This document shows positions 11,549 to 23,140 of a DNA stretch of 64,000 bases, in pieces (the first letter of the stretch is position 1; each line of letters starts with the position of its first letter). The stretch is from Ceratotherium simum simum (lineage: Eukaryota; Chordata; Mammalia; Perissodactyla; Rhinocerotidae). The position numbers and the translations under genes were made by a program. The DNA lies in contig NW_004454210.1 in assembly GCF_000283155.1 (NCBI RefSeq), forward strand, positions 5,498,988 to 5,562,987, written 5' to 3'. The notes beneath the pieces were generated by a model. It saw only the letters and a program-made list of their open reading frames with translations, ran no database searches and was not told the origin of the DNA.

Positions 11549-14236
11549 GTCATGTTTCCCTAATTCTCATTGAGAAGGTAGATAGTAATATGGAAAGTTC
11601 TAGATCACTCACTAATGAATTAGTCAAGTTGGTGGAAGGCCTGCTTCTCCAAGGTGGCTAGAGTGGCTGAGGAAAGTGGTCTTAGGGAGTGGTCCTTTTG
11701 CAAATTTTGTTTGGCGTTCAGGAATTTGAACTTATGGCATTGAATCTGAACTTATGCTACAAAGCATTTTATACCTATGAGAGTAGATATTCAAATAACT
11801 ATTTACTGATTAATTTACTGAAGACTCTTGGACAGTTATGTTGAGTAGGTGTTTCCCAGCCAGGTACTGGGGTGATAGCCAAGATAATAGTATGACCTCA
11901 TGTGGTAAAAGATACATGAACTATTGGTGTTTGTTTTGTTTTATTTTTATCCAGGTATGGAGTGGTGGCAATGTTCTCTCAACAGGTTTATGTTGTAAAA
12001 TAGTGAGAGCTTATTTTTAGGTCCTGTCTTCTCTGTTCTAACTCTTCACCCTCACTCAGACATGAGGAGGACACAGAGCAGCTGCGAAACAGGGTGATTG
12101 GGATGGAAGGATATGGAACAGACTCCTCTTGGAACCCAACTTCTGTGCTGCCATATTTGGTTTTGTGGGCTGGAATTTCTGGGGTGATATGTACTCACTT
12201 GGGAGTGAGGAGGAAGAATCCTAACACCTCAAGGAGAGCAGGAGTGCTGGCCCTTCACCCCAAGTCATTCAGAACAGTCTTCAAAGTCTTCAACATGAGC
12301 CACTTCCCAGAGAAGTGTTGTATTTCAGGGTTGCTGTAGAGCTCCAGGCTTTTAGGGCACATCTTGTGGTCAAGTGTGTAATTGGTGGCTCTTCAGAGGA
12401 AAAGAGAAGGAAGATCTGGTGTTGGTGTTTAGGAATTTGACATTTATTTTGCAGCTGGAGTGACTGGGCTGCACTCTCTGTTCCTGTCAGGCTCCCTCAT
12501 AGCTCAGGGCACTGCATCCCAGTTTTCCTCAGAAGAGCCAATGGCATCTGGACCGGCCTGGGCTGTTTTGCTTGGCAGAGCTTTTCGTTTGTCTGTTTAC
12601 TTCATCTGTGACCAATGGGTCAGTGACTGGCTACCCAAAGCATGTGCTATTGAAGGAAGATGAACAAGGGAATGCAGGATCAAAAACCAGTCCCTTCATG
12701 TTAAGGAAGACTGGGGTGCAGGGAGAGATGAGATCCATAAAATGAAAGAAAAGAAGAGATGGGACTTTTGTGGTTGCAATCCTGTGGAGCAATTCGTTAC
12801 CACTCAAGTTGTATGGAGAATTGAGGCTCTTCTTGTGGTAAACACATGGAAATTAATAAGCTGCTCTTCACTGAAAGCTGGGAGTTTATAGAGGATAATA
12901 CATTTTCTAGGGTATCATTTGTCTCACAGATTTTGCTACTCCCAGAATGGCCAACATTTTTGCTGGAATAAAATCACTGATGTGTGCTGTGAAGATGTTT
13001 TTTCTTTCCAGAGTGAGTAAAATCCTCTAAAAGTGCTTTAGTATTTCAAAGTGAACTTGAACGTCAGAGTCCATCACAATAGCACTGACCTTGGTTTCTT
13101 GATTTTCATAAAAGATTTTAGTGTTTTCGTGAGCATTGCTCAGTTCCATCTACCTCAGATCGTTCTTGCTCAGCATGTGTTAGTGATTTTGTTTGTGGTT
13201 AGTTCTTAAACAGAACTAGAAGTAGAAACTTTTTATCAATTATTGATAAATTAGCCAATTACATCTCCCTTGCTTCCTTGCCCACCTTTACTCCCTCAGA
13301 AACTCAGAATGGGGACCCTATGAAAACGGCCCCATCTTGTTTCTAAATTTTCTGGAATGATCCACATTTTTTGTTGTTTGTTTTTGCCAGAATTCACAGA
13401 AGTAAACCCCCCGGTTCTTCTACTTTGGAAAATGTTACAACATCAGTATCTGTTCTGAACACTCTCATTCCAAGCACAGAATAATTATTAGCTTGCAGAG
13501 GCTCTGCTCTTTTTTCCATTTTAGTTTGAGATGTTGGGATCCCCACCTACAGAAATGAAGTCAGGAAAGACACAGAGATGCTAAGAGTTTTCTATTTTCT
13601 TCTTTGCTGGATGGGTTTTCCTAAAAGATGTCAGCATCAATTGGTGGCTACTACCCTGTGGCATTTAATTATTCTTGACATTTAATCCATCATGATATGA
13701 AAAGAGAAAATACAGTCTGCCTATTCCTCCTCCTCTTCCTAGAGAACAATATAATAATTAAGATGGTAACTAAAGTTCTAAGAATAATGAGAAACCACAT
13801 AAGACGAGCATCATATTACTCTTAGAACATTAACAGGAAACAAGTTCTGAGGCTATCTCCCCCTACTTCATTTTTGTTTTCTATCCAGATAATCATGAGT
13901 CATCATCCTCTGTAAATGAATAATAGTTTAATTTAAATAAGCCAATATTGTTTGGAGGTCATTTATCACCTCATGGCTCTCATTCACAGACAAGTCATGT
14001 AGAACTACAGAACTTTCTTTTTGTGCACTGGAGCTGGAAATCTCATTGAGTTTGGGAAGCCTTACTTCTTCATGTCTGAATTTGGACACCAAATTCAATA
14101 TTGTTCTAAGACATGGGGTAGTTGAGGAAGTGGTGGGCTTGGGCTGAGGTGGGGAATCCGAGAGCTGTCTTGCAAGGTTCAAGTTTAGGGCATAGGAGCT
14201 GCATTTGGGCTTGAATAGTAGTCTGTTGATAGTGGC
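11549..14236. other. Unassigned DNA
   Basis: About 2.7 kb without a repeat I can name. Short frames at 11838-12020, 12094-12339 and 12460-12663 show no domain. A minus-strand frame at 13928-14377 runs into the adjacent simple repeat and is not credible. Confidence 0.45.
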
Positions 14237-14310
14237 ATGTGTGTGTGTGTGTGTGGGAGAGAGAGAGAAAGAGAGAGGTGAGACAGAGAGAGACAGAAAG
14301 AGAGAGAGAA
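14237..14310. repeat. Compound (TG)n-(GA)n simple repeat
   Basis: A TG run passes directly into an interrupted GA/GAGACA tract of about 55 bp. It creates Ser/Leu/His/Thr-rich artefact frames on the minus strand. Confidence 0.9.
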
Positions 14311-14924
14311 CTGATCTGAAACCATAACTTTTCAATAAGAACAACACTAAAGGAGAGAAAAGGGAGTTTTTTTTCAAGGCTAACTATAGAAATTGGATGC
14401 ATACTGTTAGGATTAACGATTGAAGGCAAAAGATAACTCAAGCAACGCTCCTCAGCCAGCACGTTCAAATGATAAATTACATTAAGGCACTGAAAGAAAC
14501 AACAGCTGCAGTTAATGAAAAGCCAAATTTATCTAAATTTCTCCAGTTGATCAGTCAAAATCATCAGTATGGCTCTCACTCCACAATCACTTTTTTTTGG
14601 AGTGGGAGAGACGGAGGACAAAGGGAAAAGATAGGTTTTATTTTTAAAAGTATACCTTCTGATAAAGAAGTGACTCTAGAGCTCATCTGTGGCTGGTTAT
14701 AGAGAATCTTTTTTCCTAGATGTCAATATGATCAATATTCTAGTTTCATTGTTTTATTTTTAACTCTTCTTAGGAGAATGTGGTTGGCTCCTGTATCAAA
14801 TGAAGCTTATAGACACAGGTTGGAGACAGGAAATCCAGGAGGAGGATTGTGATGATAATTATACAAATCCGAAATGCTTTCCAAAACATGGTTATATCCA
14901 TTGAAGTGTTTCACTATTGCAAAA

Positions 14925-15040
14925 CCTGTGAAATAGAAGAAGGAGGAGACTGAGGTTTTGGGGGGCCCAGTGACTTGCCCAAGGTCAGCTAATCAACCCC
15001 TTTAAGAGCCAGGGACAGAAGCAAGTGTCTACACTCCTCG
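14925..15040 (-). mobile_element. MIR fragment, antisense
   Basis: Plus-strand text 'gactgaggttttggggggcc', 'cagtgacttgcccaaggtca' is the complement of the conserved MIR core. Confidence 0.6.
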
Positions 15041-16394
15041 CCAAATGCTTTACTAGAAAATAGAACAAATCCCGGTGCCTCCCATCCCTACACGGTGAAA
15101 GCAGGAAAATCCTGTCACAGAAACCACTCAGAGAAGCTGCCATGGAAGGCTGCTGGGGGCCGGCTTCCTTCCAGCACAGAGCTCTGCACAGAGCCTGCAT
15201 GTGGTGTGGGATTCCATTAGAACTGACTCACCATATGTTTGTTTGCTGGTGCTCAGTGGAACCTGAAGGAGGGCATAATGGATCTCCATTACTAAACCGT
15301 GTGGAAGGCTTCCAGAGATTTAATAGTCTACCTCGAGGTGATCAACAGAGGGGTTCTCGTATTCCTTGCACAATCAGCGAGCCTTGGTGCTCTCAATGTG
15401 CCACACTCTCCTCCGACACCCTTCTGGAAAAGTCGGTACATCTGGTACTCCTGGAGTCATTTCAAAAACGGAGATGGGGAGGTGCCTTCCTCTCATCTTC
15501 CCTGAGAGAAGATCTGTGGGATGAGATTGTGCTGATAGCTGGAGATTTTGAGAAGGCTAAAAGAGAGAAGAGGAAAAGGAAGGCATTCCGGTGACTCGGG
15601 TTACCCTACTTTCAGCTGCAGTGGTCTGATTATTCTGTGAGGGCCACCGCTGTGAAGGGCACTATGGGTGATGGCTGGTGGCTTGTGGGAGTATCCTTGT
15701 GTGTGATGTCCAGAGCCACTGGTGGGTGGCTGCTGGTACTGCTGACCCACAAGGCTGCCAAATGGCCATGAAATTTTATTCCTTCCAGTAATTTTCTCAC
15801 TGATGTGCTTTTAATTCATATGGTGGGGAAGAAGGATGGAGGATATTCATTGCAAGGGGTGACAGAAGTAAAACCACTTGAGAACTTTGTTGGTATGTCT
15901 GCCAGAGGACTGAAGCACTTGGAAAGGAGGTGCTCAAGGAGACTGAGCCTGTGAGCTCAGAAAGGGCAGAAATCAAGCTGCTTCTCAAATGAATTCAAAG
16001 TCTAGATAGAGGTGAGAATGGGGGGCATGCAGAGTGGAAGTTATCAGTTCTTTTTTTCTCAACCCTGTGGGGCTCTGCCATCTACTCTCCTTTTCCTCCT
16101 TCTCCATCTTTTAGCTAACATTTCTCATTCCCATTCCTTTTCCTTCCCTTTTTGACAGCTAACCCCGCAAATTAAGTCCTGCCGTGGAAATCGAAGTCCT
16201 TACCTTCAGTATGGATCCTGCATTGCACCAAATCATAAGGGCATTTTTGGTACCTCGAGTAATATTTGAAGAGGATGAGATGCTGAATTCCAAAGCCTTT
16301 CTACAGCCATCTTTTCATGGACTATGCCTAAAGTTCTGTGCATAGAGTAAATCATAATCTTGTATTATTCTTTCCATTCAAGCAAACTGTGAGG

Positions 16395-16500
16395 CATTCA
16401 TTTTTTCATTTATTGAGCATCTACCATGTGGGAAGTACTGTTCTGAACACTGGGAGTTCATCAGTGAACAAGGCTTGGTGCTTGCCTTCAAGATGCTTTA
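16395..16500 (+). mobile_element. Ancient interspersed repeat fragment
   Basis: 'ttcatttattgagcatctac', 'catgtgggaagtactgttct', then 'gttcatcagtgaacaaggct' follow the recurrent mammalian repeat motif also seen at 771 and 50740. Confidence 0.5.
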
Positions 16501-17237
16501 AGGGAATGACATTAAAATAAACAGAAAGTCATGGTATTAAGTGTTGGGCGTATGGCAGAATTTTCTTTTCTCTACCCCTTTGTTTAGACACGGGACTCCA
16601 GGAATTGGGAGCAAATAATTGGGCTTGTTGCAGTGTCAAGTTAGGAGAGAGTGTTTTGCAATGTAACTTAAGGTTGGGAAGGGGCAAATGTTATTTTAGG
16701 ATTATAAAGTAAAATTATGCCAGACACTAATCAAGGATGGGGCTGGGCATGAATGTCTTGTCCAAACCTAATGAGCAGGTATTGTCAGGAGATTGGCCCC
16801 CATGCAAGGGGGAGATGCAACTGAAATTGTTTTTAGGTACTTGAGAAGAACAAAAGAAATCAAGAGCAAGTTGGGCCAGAGTGGTGGACCACCGGCCCCG
16901 CTCCCTCAACTGCTGGACCCAAAGCTCCTCTCGTTCTTCTTCCAGCAGCAGAGGAGGGAGGGAATAGCAGAGAACCTAACGCGTGGCAGCCTCGGAACCT
17001 TTCAAGGCAGGGAGAGGCCTGGGATGTACTGATGTTGGAGGAACAGAATTAACCTCAGGAATAGAAGCATCAGGGACTTCTGGAACAGAGAAACGGGGAG
17101 GAGACATGTCAGAAACTTTGGATAGTTTGGCCAAGCTTTACTTGGTTTTACTTGTAACGATGGTGGTAATCTCAGGGTACAATGGGAGATCAAAAGAAGA
17201 GTTTCTAACCCAGATTAGCGTTGGAGTGTTCAGGGAG

Positions 17238-17484
17238 GGTATGGTAATTAATTTTATGTGTCAACTTGACTGCATCATGGGGTGCTTAGATATTTAGCTA
17301 ACCACGATTTCTGGGTGTGTCTGTGAGGGTGTTTCTAAATGAGATGAGCATTTGAATTGGTGGATGCAGTAAAGCAGAGTGCCTTCCTCAATGTGGGTGG
17401 CATCACCCAATCCATTGAGGGCCTGAATAGAACAAAAGGTGGAGGAAGGGAGAATTCATTCCTTTTCTGCCTGACTACAGCTGT
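17238..17484 (+). mobile_element. LTR-like fragment, truncated
   Basis: 'taattttatgtgtcaacttg', 'tctgtgagggtgtttctaaa' and 'ccattgagggcctgaataga' match a common mammalian endogenous-retrovirus-like LTR in layout. Only the first part is present and L1 sequence follows. There is no internal retroviral region. Family name not asserted. Confidence 0.5.
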
Positions 17485-18480
17485 GTAGAAGTTTGTTTAG
17501 CAAACTGCCTGTAGGATTCATGCATGTTGTTGCATATAGCACTAATTTTTTCCTTTTTATTGCTGAGTACTATTCCATTGTGTGGATGTAACATAATATG
17601 CTTATCCGTTCACCAGTTGATGGACATTCGCATTATTTCCACTTATTGACTATAATAAAGAAAGTGGCTATGAACATTTGCATACAAAACATTGTATGGA
17701 AAATCTTTTCATTTCTCTTGGGTAAATACCTCTGAGTAGAATGCTGGATAGTATGGTAAGTGAATGCCAAAATGTTTTCCAAAATGGTTCTACCATTTTG
17801 CATTCCCACTAGCAATGTTTGAGAGTTCCAGTTGCTCCACAATCTCACCAACACTAGATATTGTGAGTCTTTTTAATTCTAGCTATTCCAGGGAAAGTAG
17901 AGTAGTATCTCACTGTGGTTTGAATTTGCATTTCTCTAATGACTAATAGCATTGAGAATTTTTTTATGTGCTTGTTTTCCACCCATATATTTTATTTGTT
18001 GAAATACTTACTCAAATCTTTTACTCATTAAAAAAATTAAGTTGTCTTATTATTATTGAGTTATGTTTTGTAATGTGTTCTGGATATAAGGCCTTCATCA
18101 GACACATATTTTGCAAATATTTTCTCCCATTTGTGGTTTGTCTTCTCATTTTCTTAAGAGTCTATTTTAAAGATCAAAAGTTTTCAACTTGATGAAATCC
18201 AATTTATCATTTTTTCTCTTATGCTGTAATCTAGGGTAGTTTTCGGGCTCCACCTCTTTTGTTTCCTTTCTTTCACAGACCATAGTCCTATGCTATCTGC
18301 TGTTCAATGTCTGAATATCATTGTTTCATATATTTTGTCTGATTTTCGGTTGTTTAGAGAGAAAACATTTCCCACAGCAGTTAATCCTTCATCGGCAGAA
18401 GTGGAAATCCTAGACTTTTAACAAAGGAAACAATTAATGCAGGGATACATCCCTTATAAAAAAGGCAAGCATTACTGGTT
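17485..18480 (-). mobile_element. Old L1 fragment(s)
   Basis: Antisense L1M blocks in order: 'actattccattgtgtggatg', 'cagttgatggacattcgcat', 'ttgcattcccactagcaatg', 'ttttctcccatttgtggttt'. At about 18240-18430 there is a separate L1 3'-terminal style section ('atattttgtctgattttcgg'), so at least two copies abut. Confidence 0.75.
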
Positions 18481-19780
18481 AAGCAAATTCCCTCTGGATT
18501 TCTCCACTTTTCCCCTACCCCACATCGCCTCTACCCTATGTCAATCCTTTCTGTAGAGGTAATTACTTTACCAGGTTGGCGTTTTTTTTGTTTTGAACTC
18601 ATTCTATAAGTTCACAAATTTGTATGTGTATATGTAGGAATATATCTATGGTTTTAAGTGTTTTGGGGGATTTAAAAATTTTGCATAAATAGAATTTTTA
18701 CAACTTGTTATTTTCACTTATATACATCTTGGCTATATGTGCGTTATGAGTTCAAATAGATCTACCTGGTTCTTTTAAACTGCTGCATAGATTATCCACA
18801 TGGCTATGCCATATAGTACATAGCATATCCATATGGATATATTATAATTTATTTAACAATTTCATCCCTTTAGATTTTTTACCTCTCTGACTTCTATAGA
18901 TAGTTATAGACTACTGAAGAACTTACCTTCATTTAAAAAATTTGTCATACATTCAGAAGATTGATTAAATATATCAATTTAAATAATAATAATAATATTA
19001 AAGCAAACACCCTTGAACCCTCCACTTAGGTATGAAATAGAACATTGCTAGTTTTTCACAAATTTCCTTTGTGCTCTTTTCTTATATAGCCCCCTCTCTA
19101 ACTCTCAAACATAAGGACTATTCTATTGTGATAATCATTTCTTTTCTATACTTATAGTGTAACCACTAATACATGCATCATAAAATAGCACTACATTTCC
19201 TTTTCTTCTTGAACTTAATAAAAATGGAATCATGCTGTAAATATTCTTTTCTCACTTGCTTCTTTCCCTCAGTTATGTTTGTGAAATTCATTGATGCATG
19301 TTATTGATGTTTACTCAGTTTTATGGTGGTGTCCTATCCCACTCCATGAATGGACCACAGTCTAGTTTTTCCATTCTACTGTTGATGCACATTTCTCTTG
19401 TGTCCAGTTTCGGGCCATGCTGCTACGAGCAGTTGGTACAAATCCTCTCAGGTGAGAGTTTCTCTGGTGTATACATCTAGAATTGCTTGGTCATAATGAA
19501 TTCACATATTCAGTTTTTCTAGGTACTGCCAAATTTTTTCCAAAATAGTTGTACGAATGTATACCTCCATCAGCAGTGTAGGAAATTTGACATTGCATCC
19601 ACATTCTCATCAACACTTGGTACTGTCAAATTCATAATTTTTTCAAATCTGATGCAGGTATAATGATAGCTCATTGTCCATATAATCTGCATTTCTTTGA
19701 TTATTAGTGAGGTTGAGCACATTTTCATATGTTATTGACTATTCAAATTTCCTCTTTTGAAATCAAGTCTTTTACCTATT

Positions 19781-20115
19781 TTTTCTTTTCTTTTCTCCTT
19801 CCTTCACTCCTTCCTTCCTAACCCTCCCTCCCTCTCTCCCTCCCTCCTTCCTTCCTTCCTCCATCCCTCCTTCCTCCCTCCCTCCCTCCCTTCCCCCCTC
19901 CCTCCCTCCCTCCCNNNNNNNNNNNNNNNNNNNNNNNNNNNNNNNNNNNNNNNNNNNNNNNNNNNNNNNNNNNNNNNNNNNNNNNNNNNNNNNNNNNNNN
20001 NNNNNNNNNNNNNNCCTCCCTCACTTCCTCCCTCCCTCCTTCCTTCCTTCCTTCCTTCCTTCCTTCCTCACTCCTTCCCCACCTCCCTCCTCCTCCCTCT
20101 CTCTCTCTCTCTCTT
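19781..20115. repeat. Pyrimidine tract (CCTT)n/(CCCT)n, with an N gap
   Basis: Long CCTT/CCCT/CT-rich stretch on both sides of an N run. Its true length is unknown because the assembly is broken inside it. The strand asymmetry (almost pure pyrimidine) favours triplex or replication-stalling structures. Open frames across it are artefacts. Confidence 0.95.
19915..20014. other. Assembly gap, 100 N
   Basis: Exactly 100 N bases within the CCTT tract. A round 100 is the usual placeholder for a gap of unknown size. Confidence 0.98.
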
Positions 20116-20694
20116 TGTTTTGCAGTTTGCAGGAATTATTCGATAGTCTGGATTGCAGTCCTCTTTTACTTACGTGAGTTGCAAATATTTTCTCCCAGTT
20201 GAGGCTTATCTTCTTGCTGTCTTTATGGTGTCTTTTGATGGTCAGAAGTTCTTAATTTTAGTATGGTCAAATTTATCCAGATTTTTCATTACGGGATTTG
20301 CTTTTTGTATCTTGTTTAAAAAATGCGTCTGTATATCAAGAAAATATTACCTTCTAAAATCTTATTTCTTTGCTTTCACAAATAGGTGTTTAGAATTAAA
20401 CACCTGGAATGGATTTTTATATAAATATAAGTAAAGATAAATTTTATTTTCCAAATGAACACTCAATTATTCCAGCAGAAGTTTTTGAAATTTCATCGTT
20501 TCTCAACCATACCTCAGTTATCCACATAGGTATTGTTCAATTTCTGGGTTCTCTATTTTATTTCATTAATCTGTTTTCCCACCTCTCAGCCTACACCATG
20601 CTTTTTAATCATTGTAGCTTCATGATAAGTTTTAATAGTTAGCAGGACAAGTCCCCCAGTTTTCTTCTTCTCCATGTATGTCTTGGTCAAGAAT

Positions 20695-21097
20695 TTGTTA
20701 GTGCCATTGAGTTGATTCCGACTCCTAGAGACCCTGTGTACAGCAGAGTGGAACCCTGCCCAAACTTTTTGCGCCATCCTCTCACCTTCCAGCTTTGTAA
20801 GAGGCAATGCCCTGCTGTTATTCATAGGGTTTTTATGCCCAATTTTTTTGGAAGTGGCTGGCCAGGTCCTTTTTCCCAGTCTGTCTTAGTCTGGAAGCTC
20901 TGCTGAAACCTGTTCACCGTGGGTGACCCTGCTGGTATTTGAAATACCAGTGGCATAGCTTTCAGCATCACAACGCATGCAGCCTCCATAGTATGACAAC
21001 CTACAGACAGGGTGGTGTGGTTCCCTGACGGGGAGACAAACCCAGGCCTTGGTGGTGAGAGCCCCAGATCTTAACCACTAGATCACCAGGGCTGGTC
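20695..21097 (-). mobile_element. Long (about 400 bp) tRNA-headed SINE
   Basis: Read on the minus strand it starts 'ccctggtgatctagtggtta', a tRNA-like head with an A-box-like tggtgatctagtgg, and ends 700-style with 'gtcggaatcaactcaatggc'. Perfect 11-bp direct repeats tggtcaagaat flank it (20684-20694 and 21098-21108). It contains a perfect 19-nt palindrome (ctggtatttgaaataccag, 20932-20950). There is no obvious A-tail at the 3' end, unlike the ERE at 3195. It lies within L1 sequence, which continues on both sides. Probably another perissodactyl SINE family; the name is not asserted. Confidence 0.75.
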
Positions 21098-22114
21098 TGG
21101 TCAAGAATAGCCAACATTTAACACTTGCATGTGAATTTTAGAATCAGTTTTCAAGTTTCAAAACACACTCAAACACACACATGCAGATATTCTTTCCCTC
21201 CCTCTTCTCACCCCTCCCTCTCTTGTGCACAAACTGTTGGGATTTTGATCCCCTACTTGTTTAATAGAATAAATCCCAGACTGTTGGAGTTTGTTCTATT
21301 TGAATCTATGAATCAATTTGGGAAGAATAGACATCTCTATAACATTGAGTCTTCCAATCTTTAAATATACTTTATCTTTCTATTTATTTACATTAAAAAT
21401 CTCTTTAAGAGCAACTTTATTATTTTTTCCATAGAGCTCTTTTGTTCTTTTGTTAAATTTATTCCTAGATAATCCATATGTTTTTTAAATGGTATTTTAA
21501 AAATTTCATTTTCTGAGTAATTATTGCTGGTATATAAAAATGCAATAGTTGTTATATGTTAATTTTGTTTCAAACAACGGTGATAAACTGACTTCTACTT
21601 ACGTATCTAAATAATATTTTTATTTCTTTTTTTATTTTGTACTGTCTAGGACTTCCAACACATTATTGAATAACATTGGTGATAGTGGATATCTTTGTCT
21701 TATTTTTAATCACAAAGGGAATAAATTCAACATTTCACTCTTAAGTGTGATATTTTACATATGTGTGTATTTTTAAAACTATTTTTAAAAATCAGTTAAA
21801 AAATTTTTTCTCTCTTCCTAGTTTATGAAGAGTTTTAATTTTACGTCATTGAACTTTATCAAATGCTTTTTTGGCAACTATTGAGATAATTACTACATGA
21901 TTTTTCTCCTTTAATCTCTTAGTGTTGTGGATTACGCTAATTTGTTTTTCTAATGTTAAACCTCTTGTATTGGGAGATTAAACCCAATTTAGTCATGATT
22001 TATTATCCTTTTTATACATTTTTAATTTTGTTTTCCAATATTTTGTTTAGTGATGCCTGTAATGTTCTTTTCTTGAATGGTCTTTTCAGATTTTGATATC
22101 AAAGTTATGTTAGA

Positions 22115-22728
22115 CTTCTGGTTTCTGCTTAGAGATGTAGAAAAAGTTCTAAAGCATACAAAAAGGCAAGAAAAAACAATACACCTCCAAAAGACAAGCA
22201 ATCATCAGATCCAGACTCAGATATGACACAGATATTGGAATTACCTGATAGGAATTTAAAATAAGTGTAAATAATATTTTAAAGAATCTACTAGAAAAGG
22301 CAGACAACATGTAAGATCAGATGGATAATTTTATCAGGGAGATGGAAATTATAAAAAAATTCAAATGGGAATACTAGAAATGTAAAACACAATCACAGAG
22401 ATGAAGAATGCATTTGTCAGGCTTGTTAGTAGATTTGACACAGCTGAGGAAAGAATTAGTGAACTTAAAGCTACATCTATAGAAATTACCCAGATTGAAA
22501 CACAATGAGAAAAAGTGAAAATAAAAGAAAAACACACCAGAGTTTCCAAGAATTCTGGGACCATATCAAACATTCTAATGTATATATAATTTGACTCCTG
22601 GGTGGAGGGAGGAGAGAGAGAAAGAAAGAAGGAAGTAGAAGAAGAAGAAGAAGGAGGAGGAGGAAGAGGGGAAGAGAAATATTTGAAGAGATAAAGATTA
22701 TGCTAGCTTCAAAGACTGAGTTAGGGAC
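22115..22728 (+). pseudogene. L1 ORF1 region, inverted relative to the adjoining L1
   Basis: Plus-strand sequence 'gactcagatatgacacagat', 'gaattacctgataggaattt', 'gaaaaggcagacaacatgta', 'agctgaggaaagaattagtg' is the coiled-coil-encoding part of L1M ORF1 in sense. It abuts minus-strand ORF2 sequence at about 22115. Stops interrupt the frame, so no protein can be made. Its orientation suggests a 5' inversion generated during insertion (twin priming). Confidence 0.7.
22603..22678. repeat. GA-rich simple repeat
   Basis: GAGA, GAA and GGA units replace the part of L1 ORF1 that is already purine-rich in better copies, so it probably expanded from the L1 itself. Confidence 0.85.
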
Positions 22729-23140
22729 TGTTATGGACTAAATTGTGTCCCTCCCCCAAATTCATATATTGAAGCCCGAACCCCCAGTACTTCCGAATGT
22801 GACTGTATTTGGAGATAGGGCCTTTAAAGAGGTAATCAAGCTAAAATGAGGCCATTAGGGTGGGCCCTAATCCAATCTGACTGGTGTCCTTATAAAAGGA
22901 GGAGATTAGGACATACAAAGAGACGCAGGGATGCATGCACGCACAAAGGGATGACCATGGGAAGAGGCAGCAAGATGGTAGCCATCTGCAAGCCAAGGAG
23001 AGCAGCCTCAGGAAAAACCAACCCTACTGGCATCTTGATTTTGGACTTCCTGCCTCCAGAACTGTGAGAAAATAAATTTCTGTCATTTAAGCCACTAAAT
23101 CTGTGGTATTTTGTTATGGTGGCCCTGGGAAACTAATACA
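22729..23140 (+). mobile_element. MLT1-like MaLR solitary LTR
   Basis: A 412-bp unit begins tgttatggactaaattgtgt and ends ctaataca. Internal blocks are 'gtgactgtatttggagatag', 'ggccctaatccaatctgact', 'tggtgtccttataaaaggag' and the polyadenylation region 'gtgagaaaataaatttctgt'. Adjacent 5-mers gggac (22724-22728) and gggag (23141-23145) fit a 5-bp target duplication with one change. No internal retroviral sequence adjoins it. The frame at 22846-23067 is inside the LTR and is not a gene. Confidence 0.85.

Larger units (their letters stand above)
14311..17237. other. Mostly unassigned DNA; longest non-repeat frame at 15142-15594
   Basis: It includes the longest open frame of the window (15142-15594 plus, 150 codons, basic C-terminus ...KREKRKRKAFR). 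I recognise no domain, and a second frame overlaps the same bases. A MIR fragment lies at 14925-15040 and an old repeat motif at 16395-16500. Confidence 0.45.
18481..22114 (-). mobile_element. Old L1, 3' end through ORF2, interrupted by tract, gap and SINE
   Basis: Antisense L1M sequence runs from the 3' UTR ('caaacacccttgaaccctcc', 'aaaaatggaatcatgctgta') through the 3' blocks ('ccaaaatagttgtacgaatg'). After the pyrimidine tract it resumes ('caaatattttctcccagttg') and continues into the reverse-transcriptase region ('cattggtgatagtggatatc', 'tgatatcaaagttatgttag'). It may comprise more than one nested copy. No frame of useful length survives. Confidence 0.75.

Noticed and set aside
13928..14468. 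Two long minus-strand frames (149 and 120 codons)
   Set aside because: Both are sustained by the TG/GA simple repeat and show Ser/Leu/His/Thr runs only.
19757..20146. 129-codon Pro/Leu/Ser-rich frame
   Set aside because: It is the CCTT simple repeat translated through a run of N; it has no coding meaning.
22846..23067. 73-codon frame as a small basic protein
   Set aside because: It lies wholly inside the solitary LTR.
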